DNA of 64,000 nucleotides from Microvirga ossetica (lineage in GTDB: Bacteria > Pseudomonadota > Alphaproteobacteria > Rhizobiales > Beijerinckiaceae): NCBI RefSeq assembly GCF_002741015.1, contig NZ_CP016619.1, positions 620,001-684,000 of the forward strand, written 5' to 3'. The position numbers and the translations under genes were made by a program. This document shows, piece after piece, positions 16,079 through 28,483 of this stretch. Every line of letters begins with the position of its first letter. The stretch's first letter is position 1. The notes beneath the pieces are model-generated. The model ran no database searches and was not told where the DNA came from. It saw only the letters and a list, made by a program, of their open reading frames with translations.

Positions 16079-17908
16079 TCAGAATGCCCCGAGATTGTAA
16101 TGGTTGCGGACCAGTTCGCGGAACTGGCGGACGACCCGGAGGGCATCCCGGAGCATATCCCGGTCCACTGTGGTGATCTCGTCGAGCCGCACGACGGACT
16201 CGGCTCCGATGGTTCCCCTGTGCAAGGCGCGTAACTGCGACCTGAGACGGAATTCCATGAAGGCATGAAGCGCACTGGTCAATTCCCGGCCGAACCTCGT
16301 GTCCAGGGATCCAATCTGGACCAGAGCATCGATGCGCGCGGCTGTCGGATTGACAAGGATGCCCTTGTCGATCGCCAGCGTCCGGACACCATGCACGATA
16401 GGGAATGTGCCGGCTCTCTTGAGATCGATCTCGCCGGAGCCGACACCCACCGATGCCATGATCGTGCTGAGGACACCAAGGTTCGGGGTCGTGAAGGTCT
16501 CGATCAAGTGTGCGAAATGCGCCAAGAGGGCAGCCTCGCCGCGCATGAGATCGATGAGCGCTTCCTTTGCTCGGACGACAAGGTCCGGGTTCCCAGCGAC
16601 CGCCACGGCGTCGAAGAAGATGGCGATGTTCATGGCGGCTGCCGCATCGCGGCTGAACACCCAGGCCTTGAGTTGGCGGATAAAGCCCTCGAGGGTCTGC
16701 GACCAGACCGGGTTGCGAACCATGACGTTCCCGGGGCAGGGCGGGAAACCAAACCTGTCCAAGGCGCCGGAAAAGGCCTCGCGGAACTGCGCGAGGTCAC
16801 CGTCTGGAACCTCCTCGGCAAGAAGAAGGGCGTTGTCCTGGTCAGTCCGCACGGTTTGCTCGCCACGCCCTTCCGAACCCATCAGCAGCAGGCAGCCATC
16901 CTGTCGGATGGCCAGTGGGGCCACCATCTCAAAGAGCTTTCTGAACAACCGTCGGTTCAAGTCTGAGGTGATTTCGGCGATCAGGTCAACCTTCAACCCC
17001 TGCCGATGGAGCCGCTCGACTTGGCCCTGGATGTCACGAGCTGCGCCCGCCAGGTCGTCGAGGTTGCGGGCGCGATCAATTCTTCCAGGGATGAGTTGGG
17101 AGTTGCCGGCCAATAGCCCCAGGATGTCGATGTCCTCGAGGAAGCCGACATAATCGCCGTCCGACCGGATTGCGAGACGCCGCTTGTTGTGCTTCGTCAT
17201 CAAAAGCAGCGCGTCAAAAATGAAGTCGCTCCCGTCGACCGAGACAACATCGAAATGGCAGACCTCCCGGACCGGCGTGTCGAGCGCAAGTCGACGCAGG
17301 ACGACTGCTTTCGACAGGTTCATGCCCGTGACCACGCCAACCCGCTGTCCATCCCGCACGAAAAGGGCATTGATGTCATTGTCCTTCATGCAATGCCCGG
17401 CCTGCTCGATGGTGGTCGCACCATCGACAAAGACGGCGCCCCCTTGCCGCGCCTCGCGGATGCGTGCCCGCAGCACGCTCTCGACTCCCTCTGTTTTCCT
17501 CTGCTGGGCAAAAGCATCGAGCTTGCGGGATACATCCGCATAGAAAAAGGCCGCGAAGGCTGCGTTGTGACGGATGAGATCAAGAACAACGTTGCGGGGG
17601 ATCAGGTAGCAGAGCGTCTCCTCCACCGCGACGAAGTCTTCACCTGCCGCCCCGTGCACAACGGCGCGCGAGTCAAAACTGTCTTTGGGGCCGAGCACGG
17701 CCAGGAGTGTGTTTCCGTCCCGAACCTCGACGGCTCCCTTGATGACGATGTGCAGCAGGTCCGACGCATGTCCCTGCCGGACGATCATCTCATCGGGGCT
17801 GAAATACCCGATGTCGAGCACCGCCCTGAGCTCCTCGACCTCCTGATGTGCGAGCCGGTCGAACGGCGGATTGGCGGTGTCGAAGCCCTGCATGGATTGA
17901 CTTGGCAT
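16079..17908 (-). CDS. cNMP-binding/CBS/DUF294 nucleotidyltransferase-like protein
   Basis: 609 residues, full length for the family. Domains in order: cyclic-nucleotide-binding (about 15-135), two CBS domains (about 155-275), and a DUF294 nucleotidyltransferase domain with GSEGRGEQTVRTDQDNALL near residue 345, where the GS...DxD pair is clear, followed by the DUF294 C-terminal helical domain. It sits between actP and the exonuclease gene. This gene set next to acetate uptake is common; a role in adjusting acetate metabolism to energy or nucleotide state is likely but inferred. Confidence 0.9.
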   Translation of the reverse strand: MPSQSMQGFDTANPPFDRLAHQEVEELRAVLDIGYFSPDEMIVRQGHASDLLHIVIKGAVEVRDGNTLLAVLGPKDSFDSRAVVHGAAGEDFVAVEETLCYLIPRNVVLDLIRHNAAFAAFFYADVSRKLDAFAQQRKTEGVESVLRARIREARQGGAVFVDGATTIEQAGHCMKDNDINALFVRDGQRVGVVTGMNLSKAVVLRRLALDTPVREVCHFDVVSVDGSDFIFDALLLMTKHNKRRLAIRSDGDYVGFLEDIDILGLLAGNSQLIPGRIDRARNLDDLAGAARDIQGQVERLHRQGLKVDLIAEITSDLNRRLFRKLFEMVAPLAIRQDGCLLLMGSEGRGEQTVRTDQDNALLLAEEVPDGDLAQFREAFSGALDRFGFPPCPGNVMVRNPVWSQTLEGFIRQLKAWVFSRDAAAAMNIAIFFDAVAVAGNPDLVVRAKEALIDLMRGEAALLAHFAHLIETFTTPNLGVLSTIMASVGVGSGEIDLKRAGTFPIVHGVRTLAIDKGILVNPTAARIDALVQIGSLDTRFGRELTSALHAFMEFRLRSQLRALHRGTIGAESVVRLDEITTVDRDMLRDALRVVRQFRELVRNHYNLGAF

Positions 17909-17961
17909 GGATCGCGAGCCCTCCGCCGTTGATCAACCGGAAGGTGGAGATCTCCTAATCG

Positions 17962-19659
17962 CTAGTGCACGTGGGCAGCAGTGGCGCCGATGCCGGTCTC
18001 GGATCGAACATATTGGGCATCAAACGCCTCGATCTCCGCCTTCGCCCGTTCGCTGGCGTCAAGCTTGGAAAAAGCCCAAATTCCGAGGAACGCGATCGGC
18101 ATCGAGAAAATCGCGGGGTTGTCATACGGGAAGATTTCCTTTGGGAAGCCGAAGGTTTGCACCCAGACGGCCTTGCTCAGCACCACCATCACGACGGCGC
18201 TGACGAGTCCAAGGAGCCCGCCGGCCAAAGCACCCCGGGTTGTCGTTCCTTTCCAGAGAATGGACATGAGCAGAACCGGGAAGTTGCAGCTCGCGGCCAC
18301 CGCAAAGGCGAGGCCCACCATGAACGCCACGTTCTGGTTCTCGAAGATGTAGCCCAGGATAATGGCGACGATCCCGATCGCGATCGCCGAAATCTTCGAG
18401 ATCCTGACCTCCTTCTGTTCGGAAACACGGCCGCGTGCGATGATCTCCGCATAGAGGTCGTGGCTGACGGCAGAAGCGCCCGCAAGGGTGAGCCCGGCGA
18501 CAACGGCAAGGATCGTCGCGAAGGAAACGGCGGAGATGAAACCGAGGAAGAGCGAGCCGCCGGTGGCCGCGGAGAGATGGACCGCGGCCATGTTCGTTCC
18601 GCCGATCAGGTCCTTGACCTTGTCGTAAACTCCGTTCGGGCCGACTTTGAAGTAACTCGGGTCGTTCATCAGGAACGTGATCGCGCCGAAGCCGATGATG
18701 AAGGTGAGAACATAGAAATAGGCGATCAGGCCAGTGGCGTAGAATACCGATTTCCGAGCCGCGCGGGCATCGGACACGGTGAAGAACCGCATCAAGATGT
18801 GTGGCAGTCCCGCAGTCCCGAACATCAGCGCGAGCCCGAGCGAGATGGCCGAGATCGGGTCGGCCACGAGGGCGCCGGGAGCCATGATGGCGTCGCCTCT
18901 CGGGTGGATTGCAACGGCGTCCGCGAACATTGCCTCAGGGCTGAAGCCATATCGCCAGAGGACCATCAGGGCAATCAGAGTTGCACCGGCAAGAAGAAGG
19001 CACGCTTTGATGATCTGGACCCATGTGGTGGCTTTCATGCCGCCAAACACAACATAGACGATCATCAGCACGCCGACGATGACAACCGCGTACAGGTAGT
19101 CCAGGCCAAACAGCAGTTCGATGAGCTTACCCGCACCGACCATTTGCGCGATGAGATAGAAGGCAACCACCACAAGCGTACCGACCGCCGACAGAATGCG
19201 GATCTGGGTCTGGTCGAGACGAAACGAGGCCACGTCGGAGAACGTAAATTTGCCCAGGTTCCGCAAGCGCTCGGCGATGAGGAAGAGAACGATCGGCCAG
19301 CCGACCAGGAATCCGATCGAGTAGATCAGACCGTCGAAGCCGCTGGCAAAGACGAGACCTGAGATGCCGAGGAAGGATGCTGCCGACATATAGTCGCCGG
19401 CGATGGCTAAGCCGTTTTGCATCCCGGTGATGCCGCCGCCCGCCGCATAGAAATCCGCGGCAGTCTTTGTCTGAGTGGCTGCCCGGTAAGTGATCCCGAG
19501 CGTGCCGAGCACAAAAAGCAGAAACATGACGATCGCGGCCCAGTTTAATGGCTGCTTCTGGACCGCGCCCAAGTCTGAACCCGCTGCAAGGGAACTCGCG
19601 AGAACGGCATCGACCACGAGAACAGCCGCGACCGCGATGATGGGGAGCCTGCGCATCAC
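17962..19659 (-). CDS. actP: Cation/acetate symporter ActP (SSS family)
   Basis: 565 residues with a hydrophobic N-terminal leader and about 13 membrane segments. Family features: [67 protein letters not shown]. It imports acetate and short monocarboxylates with Na+ or H+. Its start overlaps the stop of the DUF485 gene by ATGA, the usual pairing with YjcH-type proteins, and acs lies just upstream. Confidence 0.95.
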   Translation of the reverse strand: MMRRLPIIAVAAVLVVDAVLASSLAAGSDLGAVQKQPLNWAAIVMFLLFVLGTLGITYRAATQTKTAADFYAAGGGITGMQNGLAIAGDYMSAASFLGISGLVFASGFDGLIYSIGFLVGWPIVLFLIAERLRNLGKFTFSDVASFRLDQTQIRILSAVGTLVVVAFYLIAQMVGAGKLIELLFGLDYLYAVVIVGVLMIVYVVFGGMKATTWVQIIKACLLLAGATLIALMVLWRYGFSPEAMFADAVAIHPRGDAIMAPGALVADPISAISLGLALMFGTAGLPHILMRFFTVSDARAARKSVFYATGLIAYFYVLTFIIGFGAITFLMNDPSYFKVGPNGVYDKVKDLIGGTNMAAVHLSAATGGSLFLGFISAVSFATILAVVAGLTLAGASAVSHDLYAEIIARGRVSEQKEVRISKISAIAIGIVAIILGYIFENQNVAFMVGLAFAVAASCNFPVLLMSILWKGTTTRGALAGGLLGLVSAVVMVVLSKAVWVQTFGFPKEIFPYDNPAIFSMPIAFLGIWAFSKLDASERAKAEIEAFDAQYVRSETGIGATAAHVH

Positions 19660-19961
19660 ATGAACTCCCTCGTGAGATTGCGGGTCAGTTCGTCAAACTC
19701 GCTGTTCGCGCGGTAAACATAGATGCCGGTCAGGACGAAGGCGGCGATGATAACGCCAAGCCCAAGCAGGATCCCCAAGGAGGTGACGCCGTCGCCGACC
19801 TTCATGGCGAGGAGGGGCTTGGCAAACGCCACGAGGAGGATGAACCCGAAATAGATGACGAGCATCACAATGGTCAGAGTCCAGGCGAACCTGGTTCTCT
19901 GGCGGACAAGCTCCTGAAACCTCGGGCTTTGGATAACTCGGTCGTAGTCACGGGAAGCCAT
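19656..19961 (-). CDS. DUF485 inner-membrane protein (YjcH-like)
   Basis: 101 residues with two membrane segments ([22 protein letters not shown] and a second near residues 55-80) and the family N-terminus [23 protein letters not shown]. Always found before actP-type symporters; it probably supports assembly or activity of ActP. It overlaps actP by 4 bp and follows acs by 25 bp. Confidence 0.93.
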   Translation of the reverse strand: MASRDYDRVIQSPRFQELVRQRTRFAWTLTIVMLVIYFGFILLVAFAKPLLAMKVGDGVTSLGILLGLGVIIAAFVLTGIYVYRANSEFDELTRNLTREFM

Positions 19962-19986
19962 GGCTGGAACCCTCCATCAGAGACGG

Positions 19987-21957
<1,971 letters not shown>

Positions 21958-22670
21958 GGTCCTAGCCTCCTTGAGCGCCTCTTCCGGAAGCGCGCTTCCG
22001 TCCGGATTGTCCGTCGACGAAACTCAAGCAGAGCTTGGGCCGGGTGACACCCAGGCGTTGTTCTGTCGGCGCGCGTCGTGTGACGGTCGGCCATTGCCGA
22101 CTTTCCTGCCGAAGAATTATTCAATGTAGACCAATTCCGCAGAGCTTGGGTGGTTCCGAGGCTATTGTCGCGATTGGCCAGGTTACCGAGCGCCACCCTT
22201 GGCCATAGGACCCGACAGTGAGCCTAATCGAGCTTAGCCACACGAACGTCGCATACCGAGGTGCGATGCCGGAATTTGCGGGAAAACTGCCTACTCACGT
22301 ACGACGCAGCGGTAGCAGAAGGTTTGGACGCAATCGATGTGGATGTCGGCTCTTGGCACGAGGCGGAAGTACGCCGAAGGTCCGTGATGTGGCGACGATC
22401 GGACCTTCGTATTTGCTGTCGAAAGCTGTGCTGCAGGCGAGGACGGGAGGAATGCGTTGCATGTCACGCTCCTCTCCGGAAGAGGCGCGCATTTTGGCAA
22501 GACGTGCTTGATCGGGCATCAGCAGCCATCCTGATTTATCGATGCTCGAGGGTTCCTCCGCCGGGAACTTGTCCTTATAGACGGCGGCCGCTGCCTGCTC
22601 CAGGCCGTGTGTTGATGCGGAGCAGACGAGGAGACCCGAAGTCGCCGCCCACACCGTGAAGCCGCCCGGC
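21958..22670. other. Intergenic stretch upstream of acs
   Basis: About 0.7 kb that must hold the acs promoter. A minus-strand frame at 22654-22295 contains a plausible protein-like part (LEQAAAAVYKDKFPAEE, SGWLLMPDQARLAKMRA) but has no clear start site or family, so I do not call it. The segment AGGTCCGTGATGTGGCGAC...GGACCTTCGTA resembles the short decayed repeats seen elsewhere between genes in this window. Confidence 0.45.
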
Positions 22671-24593
22671 CTACTGTGGAAAGACCGTCTGACATTCCGG
22701 GAGGCGGTGGACTGGCGCCGCCATGGCCTGCAACTGCTCAGGCTTGGCGCAAGGCGGGAAGCCGGCGGACTGCATCCCCTCGACCAGCCGCTGCCGCTCG
22801 GCGTCGCTGTAGCCGGGGCTGTTCAGGGCAAAGCTCTCGATCGTGAGGTCGGGATGGCGCTTGAGCGTTTCGAGGACCGCTGCCCTCGCTTCCTCCTGAC
22901 GGCCGAGCGCCGCATAGATCACGGCTCGCTGCACCCAACCGCCGCGCGTGCGGGTCTGAGGGTCCTCACGTTCCACGAGACGCAGGGCATCCTCGTAGCG
23001 GCCGGCCATCAGGTAGGCCAGCCGGTAGAACCCCGCAGCCGAAACCGAGTAGTTCGGGTTGAGGCGCATGGCTCGATCCGCGGCTTGGGCACCACGCTCG
23101 GGATCACCGAAGGTGCTCGCCCACCCGGCATAGTTCGTCAGGATGCCGGCATCGCTCGGGTTCAGCCGCAGCGCCGTCTCGAACTCGGCTTCTGCCCGGG
23201 GCAGGTCGCCGGCCATCCCGAGGATATGGCCAAACGTTGCATGGGCGGCAGCATCCTGGGGATCGAGTTCGAGGCCACGCCGGATCGCCGGCATCGCGGC
23301 CGCCCGCGCGGTGTCGGCATCCGCGCCATAATGCATCGTCGCGTCGTGGGCGGCGGCCAGTGCGACCCAGGCGCGGGCGAGTTTCGGATCCTTGTCCACC
23401 GCCTGCTCGAGCCAGTGGAGAGCCTCCTCGGTACTCTCCTTGGTGAAGCGGCCCATCGCTTCCTGGCCCAGCCGGTAGAGGTCGTAGGCCTTCAGGTCCT
23501 CCGGTCGCGCGCGCCGGCTGGCCGCCCGTTCGGCCTCCGGGATCGCCCCGCCGGAGGCCGCCAGCCGGGTCGCCACCTGCTTGGCGACCTCGGCCTGCAC
23601 CGCGAAGACGTCCGTGGCAGGCCTGTCCCACCGTTCGGACCACAGATGTGTGCCGCGATCGGCTTCGATCAATTGCGCCGTCACGCGAACCTGTTCGCCG
23701 CGCCGCTGGATCGAGCCTTCCAGCACGTAGCGGACCTTCAACGCCTTGCCGACCGCCTGGATGTCGACCGCCTTGCCGGCGTAGGCCGCGGTGGCGTTGC
23801 GCGCCATGACGTCCAGGTCTCGGTAGCGGGACAGATCCGTGATGATGTCTTCGGTCACTCCAGCCGCCAGACGGCCTGTCGCATCGTCGCCGCCGAGATT
23901 GTCGAACGGCAGCACGGCGATCGAGGGCTTGCCGATGGTGGGCTCGACCCTTTGAGACCACCACCAGAGGCCGAGCCCCATGACGAGCAACACCGCCGCA
24001 AGAGTGGCTGCCAGATGCCAACGGCGGACGAGCCGGGTGCGCCACGACCAGCTCCGTTGGACGCCCGCCATTCTCAGGGTGTAGGTGCGTACGGGTTGCG
24101 AGATGTTCTTGACGCGCTTCTGTCCGGCAAAATCGAAGGGCACATTGAGCTTGCCCTTCAGGTGATCGTAGGCGGTTCCCGAGACCATCACCCCACCTGG
24201 CTCGCAGAGCTGCTCCAGCCGCGCGGCAATGTTCACACCGTTGCCCAGGAGGTCCTCGCCCTCGAGCACCACGTCGCCGAGATTGATCCCGATCCGAAAC
24301 ATGATCCGGCGCTCCGGCAGGGTGTCGTCCTGGCGGGCTGGCGTTTCGGCCTGGATCGCAAGGGCACAGGCAACCGCGTCGACCACAGAGCCGAACTCCG
24401 CCAGTAGCCCGTCGCCCATCAGCTTGACGATCCGGCCGCGATGCTCGGCCAGCAGTGGGTCGACCACAGCGTGGCGGATGTCCCTCAGGGCCGCGAGCGT
24501 GCCTTCCTCATCCTGCTCGACCAGGCGGGAGTAGCCGACCACGTCGGCCGCCAGGATCGCGGCCAGCCGCCGTTCGGTCCGGGTGCTCGCCAT
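22671..24593 (-). CDS. Class III cyclase with TolB-like and TPR domains, membrane-anchored
   Basis: 640 residues from the ATG at 24593, which has AGGAG nearby. Cyclase domain about 1-175: RRLAAILAADVVGYSRL (first metal Asp), VKLMGDGLLAEF (Lys of the purine pocket and second Asp), NGVNIAARLEQL (Asn/Arg transition-state pair). One membrane span near residues 190-212. Then a TolB-like domain (PSIAVLPFDNLGGDDATGR... VRYVLEGSIQRRGEQVRV) and TPR repeats to the end. It probably makes cAMP in response to partner binding by the TPR part. It lies 88 bp beyond the stop of an ABC binding-protein gene, which is upstream on the same strand. Confidence 0.9.
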   Translation of the reverse strand: MASTRTERRLAAILAADVVGYSRLVEQDEEGTLAALRDIRHAVVDPLLAEHRGRIVKLMGDGLLAEFGSVVDAVACALAIQAETPARQDDTLPERRIMFRIGINLGDVVLEGEDLLGNGVNIAARLEQLCEPGGVMVSGTAYDHLKGKLNVPFDFAGQKRVKNISQPVRTYTLRMAGVQRSWSWRTRLVRRWHLAATLAAVLLVMGLGLWWWSQRVEPTIGKPSIAVLPFDNLGGDDATGRLAAGVTEDIITDLSRYRDLDVMARNATAAYAGKAVDIQAVGKALKVRYVLEGSIQRRGEQVRVTAQLIEADRGTHLWSERWDRPATDVFAVQAEVAKQVATRLAASGGAIPEAERAASRRARPEDLKAYDLYRLGQEAMGRFTKESTEEALHWLEQAVDKDPKLARAWVALAAAHDATMHYGADADTARAAAMPAIRRGLELDPQDAAAHATFGHILGMAGDLPRAEAEFETALRLNPSDAGILTNYAGWASTFGDPERGAQAADRAMRLNPNYSVSAAGFYRLAYLMAGRYEDALRLVEREDPQTRTRGGWVQRAVIYAALGRQEEARAAVLETLKRHPDLTIESFALNSPGYSDAERQRLVEGMQSAGFPPCAKPEQLQAMAAPVHRLPECQTVFPQ

Positions 24594-24681
24594 TCGGAAG
24601 GCTCCTGCGACAATCCTTGGCCCAAGGGTAGCACGAGACCCAGCGTCCTGCCGCATCCCGCGCTCCGGAGCCGTCGGCCCG

Positions 24682-25701
24682 CTAGCGGACCGGAATGCCG
24701 TATTGCAGGCCACCCTTGGTCCACAGGGCGTTCTGGCCGCGCTTGATCTTGAGCGGGGATCCCTCGCCGACGTTGCGTTCGAAGCTCTCGCCGTAGTTGC
24801 CCACGTGCCTGATGATGCGCACGGCCCAGTCGTTGCTCAGACCGATGGCCTCACCGAACCTGCCCTCGGTACCGAGCAGGCGCTTGATCTCCGGGTTCTC
24901 GGAGGCCTTCATCTGTTCGACATTGGCCTTGGTGACACCGAGCTCCTCGGCATCGAGCATGGCGTTGAAGGTCCAGCGCACGATGTCGGCCCATTGGTTA
25001 TCGCCCTGGCGCACCGCCGGCCCAAGCGGCTCCTTGGAGATGACGTCCGGCAGGATGACGTGATCGTCCGGGTTGGGGAGGGTCAGCCGCGCGGCATAAA
25101 GGCCCGAGACGTCGGTCGTCATAGCCTCGCAGCGGCCGGCCTCGTAGGCCTTCTTCGCCTCCGTCGCGTTGGCGAAGCTCACCGGCTGATACGTCAGGTT
25201 GTTGGCCCGGAAGTAGTCGGCGAGGTTGAGCTCGGTCGTGGTGCCCTGGTCGGTGCAGACCGACTTGCCATTCAACTCCTTGGCCGAGGCAAGTCCAAGT
25301 GTCTTGCGGACCATGAAGCCCTGGCCATCGAAGTAGTTGATCGCCGGGAACTCGAGGCCGAGCTGGGTGTCTCGCGACATGGTAACTGTTGAGTTGCGGG
25401 CAAGGACATCAACCTGGCCGGACGTGAGTGCCGTGAAGCGGTCCTGGGCGGAGAGGGGGACGAACTGCACCTTGGCCGGGTCGTCGAAGATTGCGGCCGC
25501 GATGGCGCGACAGAGATCGACGTCGAGACCTGACCAATTGCCCTGCGCATCCGGCGCGCCGAAACCGGGGGCGCCCCGGTTCGAGCCGCAGGTCAGAACC
25601 CCTTTCTGCTTCACGCTGTTCAGTGTCGCCTGGGCCGAGGCGGCCGTTGCGAGCAGGCTTGCCGTCAGGCCGACGGCAATCAATGCGAGAGCGTTGATCA
25701 T
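24682..25701 (-). CDS. Amino-acid ABC transporter periplasmic binding protein (AapJ-like)
   Basis: 339 residues starting MINALALIAVGLTASLLATAASAQ, a clear signal peptide cleaved after ASA. The mature protein has VLTCGSNRGAPGFGAPDAQGN, GLDVDLCRAIAAAIF, FTALTSGQVDVLARNSTVTMSRD and the tail GGLQYGIPVR, matching general L-amino-acid binding proteins. The ATG at 25701 has GGGAG 8 nt upstream. No permease or ATPase gene is adjacent, so it is an orphan binding protein in this window. Confidence 0.92.
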   Translation of the reverse strand: MINALALIAVGLTASLLATAASAQATLNSVKQKGVLTCGSNRGAPGFGAPDAQGNWSGLDVDLCRAIAAAIFDDPAKVQFVPLSAQDRFTALTSGQVDVLARNSTVTMSRDTQLGLEFPAINYFDGQGFMVRKTLGLASAKELNGKSVCTDQGTTTELNLADYFRANNLTYQPVSFANATEAKKAYEAGRCEAMTTDVSGLYAARLTLPNPDDHVILPDVISKEPLGPAVRQGDNQWADIVRWTFNAMLDAEELGVTKANVEQMKASENPEIKRLLGTEGRFGEAIGLSNDWAVRIIRHVGNYGESFERNVGEGSPLKIKRGQNALWTKGGLQYGIPVR

Positions 25702-25765
25702 GACACTGTCTCCCAATGTCGGTTATCCCCAATCACCACGGAGGTCGATGTATCGGTGCGTCGTG

Positions 25766-26194
25766 CTAGGCCGCCTTCTTCTCTCCGGCTACCCGCAGGG
25801 TTCCACTCCCGACGGCTACTGCCGCCGTATCCGAGAACTGCGTGAACGCGGCCACCTTGCCGCTGTCGATCCGGAAGGCATGCAGGAAGCGGATGTCGAT
25901 GGTCTGTCCTGTCGCGGCCGCGGTCGCCCGTTCGTGGCCGAAGCAGAACACATGATCCCCCGCGTCATGAAAGCGCTCCGGCGCGAACTCTTCGAACGTG
26001 TAGCCGCGGTTGAGCTCCGCGAAGAAGCGCTGGACAGCCTCCTTGCCGCTGCGGGTTCCGGCCAATGGCACCCAGTCCGGGTTGCCGACGCAGTCCCAAG
26101 CAATCGTGTCCGAGCAGTGCTCCAGGATGGTGTCGATCCGCCCGTTCCGGAAGGCCTCGTAAAGCATCTGGATCAGTTCGACGTTGGCCCGCAT
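25766..26194 (-). CDS. SnoaL-like/NTF2-fold protein
   Basis: 142 residues from the ATG at 26194 with AGAGG upstream. NVELIQMLYEAFRNGRIDTILEHCSDTIAWDCVG and SGKEAVQRFFAEL give the alpha-beta cone fold of SnoaL/ketosteroid-isomerase-like proteins; RFLHAFRIDSGKVAAFTQFSDTAA is the matching C-terminal strand pair. The function is open: many are small-molecule binding or isomerase proteins. It lies between the binding-protein gene and the BTAD regulator on the same strand. Confidence 0.8.
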   Translation of the reverse strand: MRANVELIQMLYEAFRNGRIDTILEHCSDTIAWDCVGNPDWVPLAGTRSGKEAVQRFFAELNRGYTFEEFAPERFHDAGDHVFCFGHERATAAATGQTIDIRFLHAFRIDSGKVAAFTQFSDTAAVAVGSGTLRVAGEKKAA

Positions 26195-26350
26195 GGCATC
26201 CTCTTGCGCCGTGCGACCCGAAGACCCGACGGGATCCCGGGTCAGAGCATCGATTATACACCTGAAACAGCAACGAACGGATGGTTTTCCATGCCGGCAG
26301 GAGGGTTCGGCCCTCTCGGGGTCGGCTCGCATGACCCGTCGTCGAAATCC

Positions 26351-28342
26351 CTATTCGAGGCCGGCCATGGCCAAACCGCGCTCGTAGTGCTCCAGGTCGG
26401 CCGCGTGCTGGAACCGGGCCGGCAACCGGAGCCACCCAATCGGGCCGCCGACTGCCCGCAGCTCCTCCTCGCCTAGACGGTGTTGCAGCGTGGCGCGCAT
26501 CCGCCGGGCATGCATGGCCGCCTCGTCCAAATGTCCTGCATAGGCCGCTGCCGCGGCCAGCCAGCCGCGGTTGGTCGTGATCCGGTCCGGCGTCTGCCTG
26601 AGCCAGAACAGCGCCTCCTCGTACCGGCGGCCGACGAAGCAGGCCTTGCCGATCTGCTCGGCGGATACAGGCGGAAAGTAAGGATTGAGCCGGATCGCTT
26701 GCTCGGCCTGCCCGATGCCGCGCTCGGGCTCACCCGCATAGGCGTATTCCAACCCTGTGTAGCCGAGCGTCTCGACATCACCAGGACTGAGCGTCATGGC
26801 CCGATCCAGGTGAAAGTGGGCTCCGGAGAAGTCGCGCCGCATCTGGAGCAGCATGCCGAGCAGCCAATGTCCCTGAGGATCCAGGGGATCGAGGGCAATC
26901 GCCTGCTGCGCATGGCTGATCGCCCGCTCCCGCCGGCGGTCTTCTTCCCCAGGCGTGATTCCGCCGGTCGAGACGTAGCACACGGCGAGCCCGCAATGGG
27001 CGGCCGCCGAGGTCGGATCCTGCTCCAGCGCGCGGCTGAAATGCTCGAGCGCTTTGGCATGCGAGGCGTGGGCGATCGAGCGCTGGTGCTCGCGGCCGCG
27101 CAGGCAGTGCTCATACGCGCTCAATGAATGGATCTCCCGGTGGCGTATCCGCTCCAGCTCCGCCTGCTCGACCTGCACTGGGATGGTGGCCACGATGGCC
27201 ATAGCCGCCTCTTCCTGGAACGACGGCAGCTCCTCCCAGTCACCCTGGTAGTGTTCGCCCCAGAGTTGCCGCTGTGAGGTGTTGTCGACAAGACGAGCCG
27301 TCACACTCAATCGGTTGCCGGTGCGCCTGACACTGCCCTCGACCGTGTAGCGGGCGCCGAGCTGGCGCAGCCGGACTTCAGGATCGGGATCGCGACCGAG
27401 TGCGAAGCACGTGTGTCGGGCCAGGACACCGAGCCGCCGGAAGCGCGCCAGATCGGCGATGACGTCCTCCGTCAGGGCCGCTGGCAGGCTGACCAGCGTC
27501 TGGTCCTCGGAGAGGTCCCGGAACGGCAGCACGGCCACGAGGGGCTTGCCCGCTGAGGACACATCGCTGCGGCCCAGAACCCAGGCGGCATTGAACGGCT
27601 CCGGGGCAGAGCGCCCACCGATCTGACTCACGGCCCGGGCGAGTTGCTCGACCTCGGCGCCCGGTTGGATCTGGAGATCCCGTGCCAGGCGGGCACGAAA
27701 CTCGCCATAGTGTCCGGCCGCAAGCCTACGCTCGCCCTGGGTCAAATGTAGCCGCATCAGCGCCGCGTGCATGCGCTCGCAATAGGGATCGATCCCGAGA
27801 TAGCGCTGGGCACAGGCCTTGGCCTCCGTCACCTCGCCACGCCACAGCCTGAGCGAGAACAGGTTCCAGAAGGCAGATCGGGCCAGATCGCGCAAGCGTC
27901 CCCGTTCGGGCAGCAGCCAGTCCTCGTACTCGCGGCTGAGATCGCCGACATCCGACAAGAGATCGCCGCGGTACAGATCGCAGGCCGTAGCGAGGGCCTC
28001 AAGCGTCCCTTCAGTCGCGAGAACCTCGAAGCGCACGACATCAACGGCCATGCGATCTGGGTCGAGCCAGATTAATCGGCTGTCGCTGCGGAGCGGCCCC
28101 TCGCTTCCGCCAAGGAGCTTCCTGAGCTGATGCAGGACGAAGCGCAGGTTGCCTTGGGCGTGCGGCGGGTCCGCGTCCGGCCACAGCAACGCCTGGAGGG
28201 TGACGCGCCGGTGCTTCGTTCCGGGAGGGCAGGCCAGACGCGCGAGAAGCTGGGAACCCTTCTCCCCCGCAAGCTCGATGGGTCCGCGGTCGGGATGCCG
28301 CAGGCGAAGCCCGCCGAGCAATGCAATCTCGAGTTCCGTCAT
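26351..28342 (-). CDS. BTAD/SARP-type regulator fused to TolB-like and TPR domains
   Basis: 663 residues. An N-terminal winged-helix of the OmpR/SARP type (about 1-95: LLGGLRLRHPDRGPIELAGEKGSQLLARLA, LWPDADPPHAQGNLRFVLHQLRKLLG), then a BTAD helical domain (about 96-245: VVRFEVLA... GDLLSDVGDLSREYEDWLLPER). Next a TolB-like domain (PLVAVLPFRDLSEDQ... ARYTVEGSVRRTGNRLSV) near 268-400 and TPRs to the end. The same C-terminal half follows the cyclase domain in four neighbours, so here the cyclase output has been exchanged for DNA binding. Probably a transcriptional activator. Confidence 0.88.
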   Translation of the reverse strand: MTELEIALLGGLRLRHPDRGPIELAGEKGSQLLARLACPPGTKHRRVTLQALLWPDADPPHAQGNLRFVLHQLRKLLGGSEGPLRSDSRLIWLDPDRMAVDVVRFEVLATEGTLEALATACDLYRGDLLSDVGDLSREYEDWLLPERGRLRDLARSAFWNLFSLRLWRGEVTEAKACAQRYLGIDPYCERMHAALMRLHLTQGERRLAAGHYGEFRARLARDLQIQPGAEVEQLARAVSQIGGRSAPEPFNAAWVLGRSDVSSAGKPLVAVLPFRDLSEDQTLVSLPAALTEDVIADLARFRRLGVLARHTCFALGRDPDPEVRLRQLGARYTVEGSVRRTGNRLSVTARLVDNTSQRQLWGEHYQGDWEELPSFQEEAAMAIVATIPVQVEQAELERIRHREIHSLSAYEHCLRGREHQRSIAHASHAKALEHFSRALEQDPTSAAAHCGLAVCYVSTGGITPGEEDRRRERAISHAQQAIALDPLDPQGHWLLGMLLQMRRDFSGAHFHLDRAMTLSPGDVETLGYTGLEYAYAGEPERGIGQAEQAIRLNPYFPPVSAEQIGKACFVGRRYEEALFWLRQTPDRITTNRGWLAAAAAYAGHLDEAAMHARRMRATLQHRLGEEELRAVGGPIGWLRLPARFQHAADLEHYERGLAMAGLE

Positions 28343-28483
28343 GGATGCCTCGGACGCTGTCGCAGCAGGACCAGTCTAGCACCGCTTCAGGATACGCGAA
28401 ACGCCGGAAGGCACCCACCTAACGCTCCCCTAACGCTCCGTCAGCCCAACTCCTGCAAGCACCACACCCGGGAGTATTGGTCC

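Noticed and set aside
22295..22654. Possible 119-codon minus-strand gene upstream of the cyclase region
   Set aside because: Parts look protein-like, but no start site, ribosome site or family could be found.
22656..24407. Open frame of about 583 codons antisense to a cyclase gene
   Set aside because: No recognisable domain and atypical composition, while the opposite strand encodes a complete multidomain protein.
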